A DNA stretch of 64,000 nt, from assembly GCA_963708425.1 (NCBI GenBank), contig OY970206.1, positions 1,860,001 through 1,924,000 on the forward strand. The letters are read 5' to 3'. The position numbers and the translations under genes are program-made. Source of the stretch: JACMNW01 sp963708425 (GTDB lineage Bacteria > Pseudomonadota > Alphaproteobacteria > Rhodobacterales > Rhodobacteraceae). This document shows positions 52,823-61,579 of this stretch, piece by piece; within the stretch, counting starts at the first letter, position 1; the number at the start of each line of letters is the position of its first letter. The notes under the pieces were generated by a model, which saw only the letters and a program-made list of their open reading frames with translations, did no database searches and had not been told where the DNA came from.

Positions 52823-53359
52823 TTACTTGCAGCGCGACTCGGCTTCTTCCATTGCGGCGGTGAAACCAAGAAGCGAGAAGGTGTCTTGGGTTTTGGTGCC
52901 TTTGCCTGACTGAGCAGAGATCACGGCCGTTGAGCCACCTTTGAGGGCCGCCAGCAGGGCCGCGTCATCGGTGGGGCTTGCTGGCCAAGCCCATTCGCCG
53001 TCCGAGAACATCTCGAATGCTGTGCCGCCAATATCGACGTTGACGGTTGAACCGGCTGCAAAGGGGTAACCGCCGGTAAAGGACACTTCGCCACTGGCAC
53101 CTGCACCGGGGCGGAAGGTGACGAACAGCAAGATATCACCGCGCCGCACCGAGACCGGCGCACCATCACGGGTGTTTACGGTTTCCTTGGGGCTGGATAC
53201 GCCCCAGCATTCTTTGGGGCTTTCTTCTGTAAACACGCTCCAATCGGTTTTCACTGCAACCTGATTGGTGGATTCTTGCGCGCTGGCAAAGGTGGCCATG
53301 CCAGACAGGGCTGCTGCGATCAATACGCGACCAAAAACGCGCCCGGGAAAGGATTTCAT
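52823..53359 (-). CDS. Invasion-associated locus B (IalB) family periplasmic protein
   Basis: This 178-residue exported protein has a signal peptide (cut after ASA, about residue 27) and the IalB-family pattern: ECWGVSSPKETVNTRDG, FRPGAGASGEVSFTGGYPF and a near-terminal Cys (ESRCK) that may pair with C51. Family members occur widely in alphaproteobacteria as envelope proteins; the Bartonella 'invasion' role does not carry over. The gene is divergent from the asparaginase gene, with 174 bases between starts. Confidence 0.88.
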   Translation of the reverse strand: MKSFPGRVFGRVLIAAALSGMATFASAQESTNQVAVKTDWSVFTEESPKECWGVSSPKETVNTRDGAPVSVRRGDILLFVTFRPGAGASGEVSFTGGYPFAAGSTVNVDIGGTAFEMFSDGEWAWPASPTDDAALLAALKGGSTAVISAQSGKGTKTQDTFSLLGFTAAMEEAESRCK

Positions 53360-53533
53360 ATCTTAAAGAGCCTCCAGCTGCTCAACTTAGCCCCTGCCAG
53401 ACCAGGGCCGCGATTGCGCGAGCTTTTCCTGTGGCGTCCGGCATTTCAACTTAGTATCTCATCCATAACGCAAAATACGCAGGCGGCGAAAGCCCTATGG
53501 GCGACAAATCGCGCATCTGTGAGGGGGAAGTTT

Positions 53534-54535
53534 ATGGCAAATGCAATACCGATGGTCGAATTGTGGCGTGGTGGGCTGCTGGAAAGCGCTCATTCCGGCC
53601 ATGCGGTGATTTGCGGGGCCGATGGTGAGATTGTTGAGGCGTGGGGTGATCCTGCAGCGGTGATCTTTCCGCGGTCATCGTGCAAGATGCTGCAGGCGTT
53701 GCCGTTGGTTGAAAGCGGGGCTGCGGATGCCGCCGGATTGACCGAGGCGCAACTTGCCTTGTCCTGCGCCAGCCACCGCGGGGCGGCCATTCATACGGAG
53801 ATGGTGACCCGTTGGTTGGGCGATCTTGGGTTGTCGGAAACTGATCTGCGCTGCGGGCCGCAAGAACCTGACGACCGCCCCGCGCGCGATGGGTTGATCC
53901 GGGCGTTTGAGACGCCGTGCCAGATTCATAATAACTGTTCGGGCAAACATTCCGGTTTTCTGACCCTGAACAAGCATTTGAAGGCAGGGTCGGAATATAC
54001 CGAGGCCGATCATCCGGTGCAAAAGGCGGTGCGTGATGCCTTTGAAAGCGTGACGGGCGAGACGAGCCCCGGTTTCGGAATTGACGGCTGTTCTGCACCG
54101 AATTTTGCCACATCCCTGCATGGATTGGCGCGGGCCATGGCCCGGTTTGCTACGGCCACTGACAGCGGAGATGCGCGAAACCGTGCGGCGCATCGGTTGA
54201 CGCGGGCGATGGTCAGCCATCCTGAACTGGTCCATGGCCCTGGCGGTGCGGACACCGATTTGATGCGGGCGATGGGGGGACGGGTCGCCACCAAGAACGG
54301 AGCCGACGGGGTTTATGTGGCGATTATTCCGGAGTTGCGGCTTGGTATTGCGCTGAAAATCATGGATGGCGCGGCGCGTGCGAAAGAGGCGGCTATTGCG
54401 GCGCTTCTGGTGCGGGTGGGTGTTCTGGATGCAAAACATCCGGCGACGCTGAACCTGCTTGGCGTTGATTTGCGGAGCAGGCGGGGATTGCGGGTTGGCG
54501 AGTTGCGGATTTCTGACGGATTTTCGGGTCGGTAG
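53534..54535 (+). CDS. L-asparaginase II family protein
   Basis: This 333-residue protein belongs to the bacterial/plant-type 'asparaginase II' family (rhizobial AnsA type), unrelated to the E. coli enzymes. Typical motifs are VELWRGGLLESAHSGHAV, SCASHRGAAIHTEM, HNNCSGKHSGFL and GIDGCSAPNFA, which hold the catalytic Ser/Lys/Cys residues of this family. ATG 53534 follows GAGGGGGAAG; the frame open from 53276 is a shadow antisense to ialB. Confidence 0.93.
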   Translation: MANAIPMVELWRGGLLESAHSGHAVICGADGEIVEAWGDPAAVIFPRSSCKMLQALPLVESGAADAAGLTEAQLALSCASHRGAAIHTEMVTRWLGDLGLSETDLRCGPQEPDDRPARDGLIRAFETPCQIHNNCSGKHSGFLTLNKHLKAGSEYTEADHPVQKAVRDAFESVTGETSPGFGIDGCSAPNFATSLHGLARAMARFATATDSGDARNRAAHRLTRAMVSHPELVHGPGGADTDLMRAMGGRVATKNGADGVYVAIIPELRLGIALKIMDGAARAKEAAIAALLVRVGVLDAKHPATLNLLGVDLRSRRGLRVGELRISDGFSGR

Positions 54536-54549
54536 AAAATCGGGCTGTA

Positions 54550-54670
54550 GAAAAAGGTAAAGCCTCTGTCGGGGTGACAGAGGCTTGATCCTCACTCGCA
54601 AGCGCCCCGGATGAGTGGCTATTTGGGGGGGCTAAGCAACCGCCCATCCGGGGTTTCGTTGACTCGCAAC
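54550..54670 (-). ncRNA. Candidate small RNA (structured intergenic segment)
   Basis: Read on the minus strand, the 274-base gap holds a nine-base-pair stem CCCCGGATG/CATCCGGGG (arms 54643-54651 and 54605-54613) enclosing a 30-base G/C-rich loop, then a perfect ten-base-pair hairpin AGCCTCTGTC/GACAGAGGCT (54561-54585) followed by TTTACCTTTTT, which looks like an intrinsic terminator. A TATGAT lies about 10 bases upstream of a plausible start near 54665; the -35 is poor. No reading frame fits. No known RNA family was recognised. The same ten-base-pair hairpin could instead end the plus-strand asparaginase message. Confidence 0.4.
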
Positions 54671-54809
54671 AATCATAAGATGCATCGCAATCTAGGCGCG
54701 GATTGGGAACAATCGTGACGATGCGTCGGTCATTACATGGCTGAATTCAGACGATGATGTCTTGCACCAAGCGCTTGATTTGCGCCGCGAGGGCGGTAAT
54801 CATTGGCGC

Positions 54810-55157
54810 ATGACGGTGCAATCGCCAACGCCATTTCCGCACAGCACGCAATCGGGCGAGCAAGTCAGCTTTGATCGGCGTGAGTTATCGACGATTTTGG
54901 GGCTTTATGGCCGGATGGTCGCGGGTGGCGAATGGCGCGATTACGGCATTTCGTGCCTGCGTGATCTGGCGGTGTTTTCGGTGTTTCGACGGACGGCGGA
55001 GTTTCCGCTGTACCGGATTGAAAAGCGACCGAAGCTGCGGGCAAAGCAGGGCATGTATGCGATTGTGGCGATGGACGGGCAGATTTTGCGCCGGGGGCAT
55101 GATTTGGCAGCTGTTCTGCGGGTGCTGGAAGGCAAGCTGATCAGGGCGGTGGACTAG
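54810..55157 (+). CDS. DUF2794 family protein
   Basis: This 115-residue protein matches DUF2794, a small family found in alphaproteobacteria, with the core FDRRELSTILGLYGRMVAGG then EWRDYGISCLRDLAVFSVFR and LYRIEKRPKLRAKQGMY. No function is known. ATG 54810 gives the family start, though the ribosome-binding site is weak; the frame is open from 54762. The stop overlaps that of the convergent NlpC/P60 gene by four bases. Confidence 0.88.
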   Translation: MTVQSPTPFPHSTQSGEQVSFDRRELSTILGLYGRMVAGGEWRDYGISCLRDLAVFSVFRRTAEFPLYRIEKRPKLRAKQGMYAIVAMDGQILRRGHDLAAVLRVLEGKLIRAVD

Positions 55158-55975
55158 GGTCTTCTGCGCGCAGTGACCGGACCGCCGCCTTGGCCAATGA
55201 TGCGTTTGATGGCGGAGCGGGTGTTTTCCATGACAACGGCCATGAAGGCGGCGGTAGAGTGGATCATGAAATCGGCGTTCATGCACATGGCGACGTGGCC
55301 ATTCCAGAACAGCAGATCGCCACGTTTGAGGGCGGCTTTTTCAGCGATGGGTTTGCCGAGGGCTTGTTGCAGATCAGAATCGCCGGGGCAGTCTTTGCCA
55401 CAGGCCATCAGGCTGGCTTGGACAAGGCCGGAACAATCGAGGCCAGCGCGGCTGTTGCCACCCCACAGATAGGGCGTGCCGAGGTAAGTTTGAGCGATGG
55501 CGACCGGGTCTTTGTGCCAATCGCCGAGTTTGCGCAGGTGTAGAGTGGGAACGTAGCCGCGCGTGGTTTGGGTGAACTTGCCTTCTTCACCAATGGCGGT
55601 GACGCGGGCGTTCAGGGTTAGTGTGCCTGTTTCGCGCAGTTTGATGCTGGGGCCGGGGTAGAGGTTGGTGGCCGGGGCGGCGACCCAGTGGGTTGGGGTT
55701 TCAGCCGGGCCGAGGGCGGTTTCGGGTACATAGCCGCAATAGCCGTCTTTGGTGGACTGGCCGAAAGCGTAGCCCTGGTGACGGTCGATAATGGTGAAGC
55801 CATCACCGAGCAGCAGTTGGCGTTCGCGCGGGCCATTGGGACTGGCCAGCAGGTCGGTGAGGGGTTGGATCAGTTGGGCAGGTTCGCCTTTGGTGAAAAC
55901 CGGTACGTCGATGGTGCCGCGCAGGGATTCGAGGGCGGCGCGGGCGTTGGCGGGGGTAATGCGGGGATCGGTCAC
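55154..55975 (-). CDS. C40-family (NlpC/P60) cysteine peptidase
   Basis: This 273-residue peptidoglycan endopeptidase-type protein has a bacterial SH3-like region (about 25-150) and a C-terminal NlpC/P60 domain (155-265) with the nucleophile in LDCSGLVQ (C181) and base His227 in NGHVAM. No signal peptide is visible, so it may act in the cytoplasm on murein peptides brought in for recycling. The start is the GTG at 55975, which overlaps the upstream aminopeptidase stop as GTGA; the pair is coupled. Confidence 0.92.
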   Translation of the reverse strand: MTDPRITPANARAALESLRGTIDVPVFTKGEPAQLIQPLTDLLASPNGPRERQLLLGDGFTIIDRHQGYAFGQSTKDGYCGYVPETALGPAETPTHWVAAPATNLYPGPSIKLRETGTLTLNARVTAIGEEGKFTQTTRGYVPTLHLRKLGDWHKDPVAIAQTYLGTPYLWGGNSRAGLDCSGLVQASLMACGKDCPGDSDLQQALGKPIAEKAALKRGDLLFWNGHVAMCMNADFMIHSTAAFMAVVMENTRSAIKRIIGQGGGPVTARRRP

Positions 55976-57360
55976 AGGCCTAGGACTTTCGGCAATGCGG
56001 CGAGCAGGGCGCGGGCACCTTGGCCGACGCCGCCTTTGGGACGGGCGGGGGCATCAGTTGGGGTGTGGCCGTAGATATCAAAATGCATGTAGCGCGGGCA
56101 GGATACGAAGCGGCGCAGGAACAGGGCGGCGGTGATGGAACCGGCAAAGCTGCCTGCGGGGGCGTTGTCGAGGTCGGCGATTTTGGGTTCGATCATCGGC
56201 TCGTACGCGTCCCAGAAGGGCAGGCGCCAGACCGGGTCGAAGGCGCCGGGGGCGGCGGCGGACAGGGCTGCCGCGAAGGCATCATCATCGGTGTAGAATG
56301 GGGCCAGATCGGGGCCGACGGCGACGCGGGCTGAGCCGGTTAGAGTGGCCATTGAGATGATCGCATCAGGGGTTTCTTCATCGGCCCATGTTAGGGCGTC
56401 GGCGAGGATAAGACGGCCTTCGGCGTCGGTGTTGTTAATCTCTACCGTCAAGCCTTTGCGCGAAGTCAGGATATCGCTGGGGCGCATGGCGTTGCCGGAA
56501 ATGGCGTTTTCGACGGCGGGGACGATGACGCGCAGTTGCAGTTGCAGGTTTAGCGTCATGATCATATGGGCAAGGCCCATGACGGTGGCTGCACCGCCCA
56601 TGTCTTTTTTCATCAGCAACATTCCGGCGGAAGGTTTGATATCAAGTCCGCCGGTATCAAAGCAGACGCCCTTGCCCACCAGCGTCAGGCGCGGACCTTT
56701 GGTGCCCCAGCGCAGGCTGAGGATGCGGGGCGCGCGGGGGGAGGCGCGGCCAACGGCGTGGATCATCGGGAAGTTTTGCGTCAGCAGATCGTCGCCGCGG
56801 ATGATTTCCGTGGTGGCGTTGAAGCGGGCGGTAAGGGCGAGGAAGGCGGCTTCAAGTTCAGCCGGGCCCATGTCGGAGGAGGGGGTGTTGATCAGGTCAC
56901 GCGTCAGGAATTCGCCTTCGGCCATTGCGATCAGCTGGGCGGCATTGCTGCCTTCTGGGCATTTGAGCAGGGCTTGCGGTGTGGCGGATTTGGCGGGGCG
57001 ATAACGATCAAATTTGTAGGCGGATAGCAGAGCACCAAGGGCGGCTTCATCGCGCTGGGCTGGGGTTAGGTTGCCGTCAAGATGCCAATCACCGGCGGGT
57101 AAGGATTGCAGGGCGCGGGCAAGGCCAAAGCGCGTGCGGGCCTGGGATTTGGCAGTGCCAAGCCCTGCAACGGCGGCTTCGATTGCGCCGTCAGCACCGG
57201 GCAAAAGACGCAACTCACCTAACGCGGCGTCGAAGTTTTGGCCCGCCAGCCATGTTTGCCAATGGGCGGGTTGGCGTGACAGCCAGCTTGCGAAATCATC
57301 GGTGGATACGACGTGCAGAGCGCGCGATGGGTTGGCGGGATCGGCAAAAGTTGGGGTCAT
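55972..57360 (-). CDS. Leucyl aminopeptidase family (M17) peptidase
   Basis: This 462-residue metallo-aminopeptidase of the M17 family cuts N-terminal residues from peptides using two metals. The signature NNTDAEGRLILADAL is present, together with GKGVCFDTGGLDIKPS, MKKDMGGAA and NAISGNAMRPSD, which hold metal ligands and the catalytic lysine. It forms a two-gene unit with the NlpC/P60 peptidase, consistent with breaking down murein peptides to free amino acids. Confidence 0.94.
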   Translation of the reverse strand: MTPTFADPANPSRALHVVSTDDFASWLSRQPAHWQTWLAGQNFDAALGELRLLPGADGAIEAAVAGLGTAKSQARTRFGLARALQSLPAGDWHLDGNLTPAQRDEAALGALLSAYKFDRYRPAKSATPQALLKCPEGSNAAQLIAMAEGEFLTRDLINTPSSDMGPAELEAAFLALTARFNATTEIIRGDDLLTQNFPMIHAVGRASPRAPRILSLRWGTKGPRLTLVGKGVCFDTGGLDIKPSAGMLLMKKDMGGAATVMGLAHMIMTLNLQLQLRVIVPAVENAISGNAMRPSDILTSRKGLTVEINNTDAEGRLILADALTWADEETPDAIISMATLTGSARVAVGPDLAPFYTDDDAFAAALSAAAPGAFDPVWRLPFWDAYEPMIEPKIADLDNAPAGSFAGSITAALFLRRFVSCPRYMHFDIYGHTPTDAPARPKGGVGQGARALLAALPKVLGL

Positions 57361-57468
57361 TCAGGGCGTCCGGGATGCGTGGCTTTGGTGACATCACCGG
57401 TGCCATAGGGTCGCGCCAAAGCGTAACGCAACCAACGCTGCCTGCAAGCCCCGCCCGGACTGTGCCCG

Positions 57469-57849
57469 CTAAACCGACTGATCGCGCGCGTTGCGATCCG
57501 TGGCGAGGGAGCGTTCGGTGACCCGGATCAACCGCGCCCAGACTGCGGAAAACGCTGTGACATCGTTGCGATCAAAGCAGGTGCGCGCATCGTCGGCAAC
57601 CGTGCCAAGGCTGACCATGCCAAGATGTTCGGCCATGCGTTGCACTTTGCGCAGGCGGCGGGACACATCGGCCAGATCGTGCAGGCGCACCTGTTGGGCA
57701 AGGCCGCCCATCGCCAACCCAAGTTCGGCAAGTGCACGCGTTACCACCTGTTCGGCGGCAGAAGTTCCCAGATTGCGATAGATCGTGGCGATCGGTTCCG
57801 CATCCTGGCGTACCCGTTCAACCAGCGGCAAAGCTGCTATGTTTGTCAT
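57469..57849 (-). CDS. Small helical protein, Hpt-like without phosphoacceptor histidine
   Basis: This 126-residue soluble protein consists of helices and has the rhythm of a histidine-phosphotransfer domain: LADVSRRLRKVQRMAEHLGM aligns with the xxHxLKGxxxxLG helix of Hpt proteins, and DARTCFDRNDVTAFSAVWAR with the following LE-x-A-x-x-GD helix. At the place of the phosphorylated histidine there is no His, so phosphotransfer is not possible by the usual residue. ATG 57849 is chosen by length and position before NIAALPLVERV; the frame is open upstream to 57927. It is divergent from the carbonic anhydrase gene. The Hpt likeness is weak and by eye. Confidence 0.65.
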   Translation of the reverse strand: MTNIAALPLVERVRQDAEPIATIYRNLGTSAAEQVVTRALAELGLAMGGLAQQVRLHDLADVSRRLRKVQRMAEHLGMVSLGTVADDARTCFDRNDVTAFSAVWARLIRVTERSLATDRNARDQSV

Positions 57850-57995
57850 TTCATTCACCCACGTAGTCGTTTCACACCCAAGGCCGATCTTGCGCTGGCG
57901 TGCTGAAGAAAAGGTTTCAGGCCACAAAAGAAACTCCTCGAATTTTCTGCAATTGCAGCCTAGTTAGGCGGGGAACCAGCAGGGAGAGTGACGCG

Positions 57996-58646
57996 ATGGA
58001 TCAGGCAAAGCCGCTACCAGCCTATCTTGTGCAGCGCTTTTTGGGATGGCGTGCGACGGCGTATCAAGAGAACAAGGCGTGGTTTCGCAGGCTTGCCGAA
58101 AGCGGGCAGCATCCGCGTGCGATGGTGATTTCATGCTGTGATAGCCGCGTGCATGTGACCTCGATTTTTGGGGCGGATGAGGGTGAGTTTTTCATCCATC
58201 GCAACGTGGCCAATCTGGTGCCGCCGTATAACGCGGATGGGCAGACGCATGGCACATCGGCGGCGGTCGAATATGCGGTGACCAGTTTGAAGGTGGCGCA
58301 TATTGTGGTGCTGGGGCATTCCAACTGCGGCGGCGTGAAGGGCTGCCACGATATGTGTTCAGGGCTGGCACCGGAACTGGAAGAAAAATCATCGTTCGTG
58401 GGGCGGTGGATGGACATTCTGCGCCCGGGATTTGACCGGGTTGCGCATTTTCCCGAAGCCGAACGCCCGAGAGCGCTGGAAAAAGAGGCGGTGGTGGTCA
58501 GCCTGGAAAATCTGATGACGTTTCCGTTTGTGCGCGAGGCGGTGGAAGATGACATGCTGACGCTGCATGGGCTGTGGAGCGATACTGGCAATGGCGGGTT
58601 GGAGCAATATGAACCGGCCTTGCGTGGTTTCTCGGTGATTTCATAG
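57996..58646 (+). CDS. Beta-class carbonic anhydrase
   Basis: This 216-residue zinc enzyme interconverts CO2 and bicarbonate. Zinc ligands C47 (in SCCDSR, with the Asp49/Arg51 dyad), H108 and C111 (in GHSNCGG) are all present. ATG 57996 follows AGGGAGAG; the frame open from 57900 runs into the divergent gene's promoter. The length and the PYNADGQTHGTSAAVEYAV segment are typical of the clade B enzymes. Confidence 0.96.
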   Translation: MDQAKPLPAYLVQRFLGWRATAYQENKAWFRRLAESGQHPRAMVISCCDSRVHVTSIFGADEGEFFIHRNVANLVPPYNADGQTHGTSAAVEYAVTSLKVAHIVVLGHSNCGGVKGCHDMCSGLAPELEEKSSFVGRWMDILRPGFDRVAHFPEAERPRALEKEAVVVSLENLMTFPFVREAVEDDMLTLHGLWSDTGNGGLEQYEPALRGFSVIS

Positions 58647-58731
58647 TAGGGCGCTGCCTGCGAAGGGTGTTTGCAGGACTTGCCCGGCCTGAACTGACAG
58701 TGCCCGAAACGGAGGCGAAGGCAGGGCGGCC

Positions 58732-60177
58732 CTAGCGGGCGAGCGCCAATAATCCGGTGACATCAAGATGCTTTTCCAGATGCGCGGCAAGCGCGTCCAG
58801 CACGGTTTCAACATCTGCGCTGTAGGCGTAGGACGACGGGGCCGCGCCCAGAGTGGCGAGGAAGGCTTGCCGGAAAGCGTCGCCCGAAAACATGCCGTGC
58901 AGGTAGCTGCCGATGATGCGGCCATCGGGGGATAAGGCCCCTTCAGGGATGCCGTTGATATGGGCGAAGGGGCGGGCGCGGGCGGGGCCGTCGGTACGGC
59001 CGATGTGAATTTCGTAGCCGTCCATCGGGGTTTGCGATGCGGCGTGGATGGCGCTGACGCGGGTCAGGTTTTTGTCGGGGGTCATCAGGGTTTCAACATC
59101 CAGCTGGCCAAGCCCGGGAGTTTCGCCCTTTGGCCCTTCGATGCCGTCTGGATCACGCACCCAGTGGCCGAGCATCTGGTAGCCGCCGCAGATGCCAAGG
59201 ACGCGGCCACCTCGGCGGACGTGGGCAATAAGGTCGATGTCCCAGCCCTGAGCGCGCAGGAAGGCGAGGTCGGCGCGGGTGGATTTTGAACCGGGAATGA
59301 TGACCAGGGTGATGTCGCCGGGGATGGGTTGGCCGGGTTTGATCAAGGTCAGGCTGACGCCGGGTTCCTGCGCCAAGGGATCAAGATCGTCGAAGTTGGC
59401 GATGCGCGACAGGGCGAGGCAGGCGATTTTTGTGGTGCCACTGCCACGTGCGGATGGTAGATCAAGCGCATCTTCGGCGGGCAGGTGAGAAGCCTGGTCG
59501 AAAAACGGCACGACGCCGAAACCCTGCCAGCCGGTGCGCCGGGCGATCAGGGCATAGCCATCGTCGAACAAAGTCGTATCGCCGCGGAATTTGTTGATGA
59601 TGAAGCCCGCGATCATAGCGTTGTCGGCGGGGTCCAATACCGATTGGGTGCCGACAATTTGCGCGATGACGCCGCCCCGGTCTATGTCGCCGACCAGAAC
59701 TACGGGCACGTTCGCGGCGCAGGCAAAGCCCATGTTGGCGATATCGCCTTTGCGCAGGTTTACCTCTGCCGGGCTGCCAGCGCCTTCGACGATGACCAGA
59801 TCGACGGTTGATTTGAGGCGATGGAAGCTTTCCAACACGGGGGCCATCAGAGTGGGCTTTAGCGCGGCGTAGTCGCGGGCTTTGACGGTTGCGATGCGTT
59901 TGCCCTGCACGATGACCTGCGCGCCGGTTTCCGATTCGGGTTTAAGCAGCACCGGGTTCATGTCGACCATTGGTGGGCGGCCCGATGCCATGGCTTGCAG
60001 CGCCTGTGCGCGGCCTATTTCGCCACCGTCTGCCGTGACGGCGGCGTTGTTCGACATGTTTTGTGGCTTGAACGGGGCAACGCTTAGGCCTCGCAGTAGC
60101 GCGGCCCGGCATAGGCCCGCCACCAGTAGCGATTTGCCAACGTTGGAACCTGCGCCTTGGATCATCAGGGATTTCAT
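58732..60177 (-). CDS. cobQ: Adenosylcobyric acid synthase (glutamine-hydrolysing)
   Basis: CobQ amidates side chains b, d, e and g of adenosylcobyrinic acid a,c-diamide using glutamine and ATP. The 481-residue protein has an N-terminal dethiobiotin-synthetase-like domain (IQGAGSNVGKS, KPQNMSNNAAVT) and a C-terminal glutamine amidotransferase domain with the nucleophile in LGICGGYQMLG and histidine in GSYLHGMF. It lies 64 bases after cobO on the same strand. Confidence 0.96.
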   Translation of the reverse strand: MKSLMIQGAGSNVGKSLLVAGLCRAALLRGLSVAPFKPQNMSNNAAVTADGGEIGRAQALQAMASGRPPMVDMNPVLLKPESETGAQVIVQGKRIATVKARDYAALKPTLMAPVLESFHRLKSTVDLVIVEGAGSPAEVNLRKGDIANMGFACAANVPVVLVGDIDRGGVIAQIVGTQSVLDPADNAMIAGFIINKFRGDTTLFDDGYALIARRTGWQGFGVVPFFDQASHLPAEDALDLPSARGSGTTKIACLALSRIANFDDLDPLAQEPGVSLTLIKPGQPIPGDITLVIIPGSKSTRADLAFLRAQGWDIDLIAHVRRGGRVLGICGGYQMLGHWVRDPDGIEGPKGETPGLGQLDVETLMTPDKNLTRVSAIHAASQTPMDGYEIHIGRTDGPARARPFAHINGIPEGALSPDGRIIGSYLHGMFSGDAFRQAFLATLGAAPSSYAYSADVETVLDALAAHLEKHLDVTGLLALAR

Positions 60178-60241
60178 GGCGCAACCTGTTTGCGTTTCCT
60201 TTTCGCGCGAATACTCATCTGATCTTTCAGCAACGGCATGA

Positions 60242-60865
60242 TCAGAATTCGACGCCCTTTTGGGCTTTGATGCCGGAGCGGAACGGGTGTTTGATCAGGG
60301 TCATTTCGGTGACCAGATCGGCCAGTTCGATCAGTTGTTCCTTGGCGTTGCGGCCGGTCAGCACGACATGGGTTAGGGGCGGTTTTTCATCGCGCAGGAA
60401 GGCCACGACTTCGTCTATATCAAGGTAATCGTAGCGGAGAGCGATGTTGATCTCATCCAGCAGAACCAGTTGGATGGTGGGATCAAGGATCAGGTCTTTG
60501 GCGCGTGCCCAGCCTTTTTGTGCCATTTCGATATCGCGGGCGCGGTCTTGCGTCTCCCAGGTAAACCCTTCGCCCATGGCGTGAAACTGGCACAGGTGGG
60601 AAAAATGCGCTTCGATCATCCGACGCTCGCCAGTATCCCAGGCGCCTTTGATGAATTGCACCACGGCACAGGGCATTTCGTGCGCGATGCAGCGCAGGAT
60701 CATTCCGAAGCCTGAGGAGGATTTGCCTTTGCCGGCCCCGGTATGGACGATGATCAGACCCTTTTCGCCTTCTTTCGTCGCCATGATCCTATCCCGCGCG
60801 GCCTTTTTCTTGGCCATCTTGCTGGCGTGGCGGGCGTCGGTATCTACGGTTTCGGGGGTCGACAT
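60242..60865 (-). CDS. cobO: Cob(I)yrinic acid a,c-diamide adenosyltransferase (CobO/BtuR type)
   Basis: CobO attaches the 5'-deoxyadenosyl ligand to the cobalt of the corrinoid. The 207-residue protein has the P-loop-like HTGAGKGKSSSGFGM, the VQFIKGAW motif, ALRYDYLDIDEVVAFLRD and ends with HPFRSGIKAQKGVEF, all CobA/CobO hallmarks. ATG 60865 is preferred to the long frame up to 61096, which overlaps the riboswitch. It is divergent from the riboswitch-controlled unit, so it is not obviously under the same control. Confidence 0.95.
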   Translation of the reverse strand: MSTPETVDTDARHASKMAKKKAARDRIMATKEGEKGLIIVHTGAGKGKSSSGFGMILRCIAHEMPCAVVQFIKGAWDTGERRMIEAHFSHLCQFHAMGEGFTWETQDRARDIEMAQKGWARAKDLILDPTIQLVLLDEINIALRYDYLDIDEVVAFLRDEKPPLTHVVLTGRNAKEQLIELADLVTEMTLIKHPFRSGIKAQKGVEF

Positions 60866-60880
60866 GGCAGATTCCGTTGC

Positions 60881-60909
60881 TTGACAAGTGGGGGCGCTAT
60901 GCCTCAGGT
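60881..60909 (+). promoter_or_regulatory. Possible promoter of the riboswitch transcript
   Basis: A perfect TTGACA lies at 60881-60886; TCAGGT, a poor -10, sits 17 bases on (60904-60909). The implied start near 60916 is just at the 5' edge of the riboswitch, which makes the position credible though the -10 box is weak. Confidence 0.4.
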
Positions 60910-60910
60910 G

Positions 60911-61100
60911 AGCCTGCGCTGGTTCCTGTCTATGACAGGCGAAGAGGGAATGCGATAGGGGGCGACCCCAAGGCGCAGCCGCCCCCGCGACCGTGACCGG
61001 AAAGGTCGCCCGATGCCACTGATCACGTTGATCGGGAAGGTGGGGTGGCCGTTGGGGAAACCCTGTATCCGTAAGCCGGGAGACCTGCCTGCGCATAGGA
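60911..61100 (+). ncRNA. Cobalamin riboswitch
   Basis: The core signatures of the B12 aptamer are readable: GGTTCC at 60921, GAAGAGGGAAT at 60941, GCGCAGCCGCCCCCGCGACCGTGA leading to the P4-P6 region, GCCACTG at 61014, and the B12 box AAGCCGGGAGACCTGCC ending near 61089. Adenosylcobalamin binding should shut down the downstream DUF1636-cobW-cobN unit. The remaining ~110 bases before the DUF1636 start presumably hold the expression platform; no clear terminator stem was found, so translational control is as likely. Confidence 0.92.
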
Positions 61101-61210
61101 CTTCACGGGTGGACGGGGTGTTCCGCGACCGGTTGGCATATGCGTCAGGGTTATCCTGCGCTTAGCCTCTGGCCATTTCCCCGCTTTCGCACCCGGCGCT
61201 ATGGGAATGG

Positions 61211-61579
61211 ATGATGACGGCTACGCTTTTTGTTTGCATGACGTGTAAGGCGGGCGAGCCGTTGGAAGAGGGCCAAATGGCCCCCGGTGCGTTGTTGCAT
61301 ACGGGCATTATGGCACATGATTTGCCGGACGGTGTGCGGGTGCAGGCAGTTGAATGTCTATCGGCCTGTACCAATGGCTGCGCGGTCGCGCTGTCTGCCC
61401 CCGGTTGTTGGACTTATGTTTATGGCCGCCTGTCGCTGGCGGATATACCCGATATCCTGTCGGGGGCGGCTGCTTATGCGGCCAGCCCTGATGGTATTGT
61501 GCCCTGGCGCGCGCGCCCTGTCATTTTCCGCAAGCAAAGCCTTGCCCGTATTCCGCCGTTGGAGGCCAAACATGACTGA
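61211..61579 (+). CDS. DUF1636 family metal-binding protein
   Basis: This 122-residue protein has cysteines in LFVCMTCKAGEPL and AVECLSACTNGCAVALS, the spacing of the thioredoxin-like [2Fe-2S]-type DUF1636 family often found beside cobalamin genes in alphaproteobacteria. A role in cobalt or corrinoid metabolism is suggested only by position under the B12 riboswitch. ATG 61211 has a second in-frame ATG one codon later. The stop overlaps the cobW start by eight bases. Confidence 0.88.
   Translation: MMTATLFVCMTCKAGEPLEEGQMAPGALLHTGIMAHDLPDGVRVQAVECLSACTNGCAVALSAPGCWTYVYGRLSLADIPDILSGAAAYAASPDGIVPWRARPVIFRKQSLARIPPLEAKHD

Noticed and set aside
52153..52863. 236-codon plus-strand frame opposite rlmN
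   Set aside because: Antisense to the radical-SAM motifs of RlmN; no ribosome-binding site and no family likeness.
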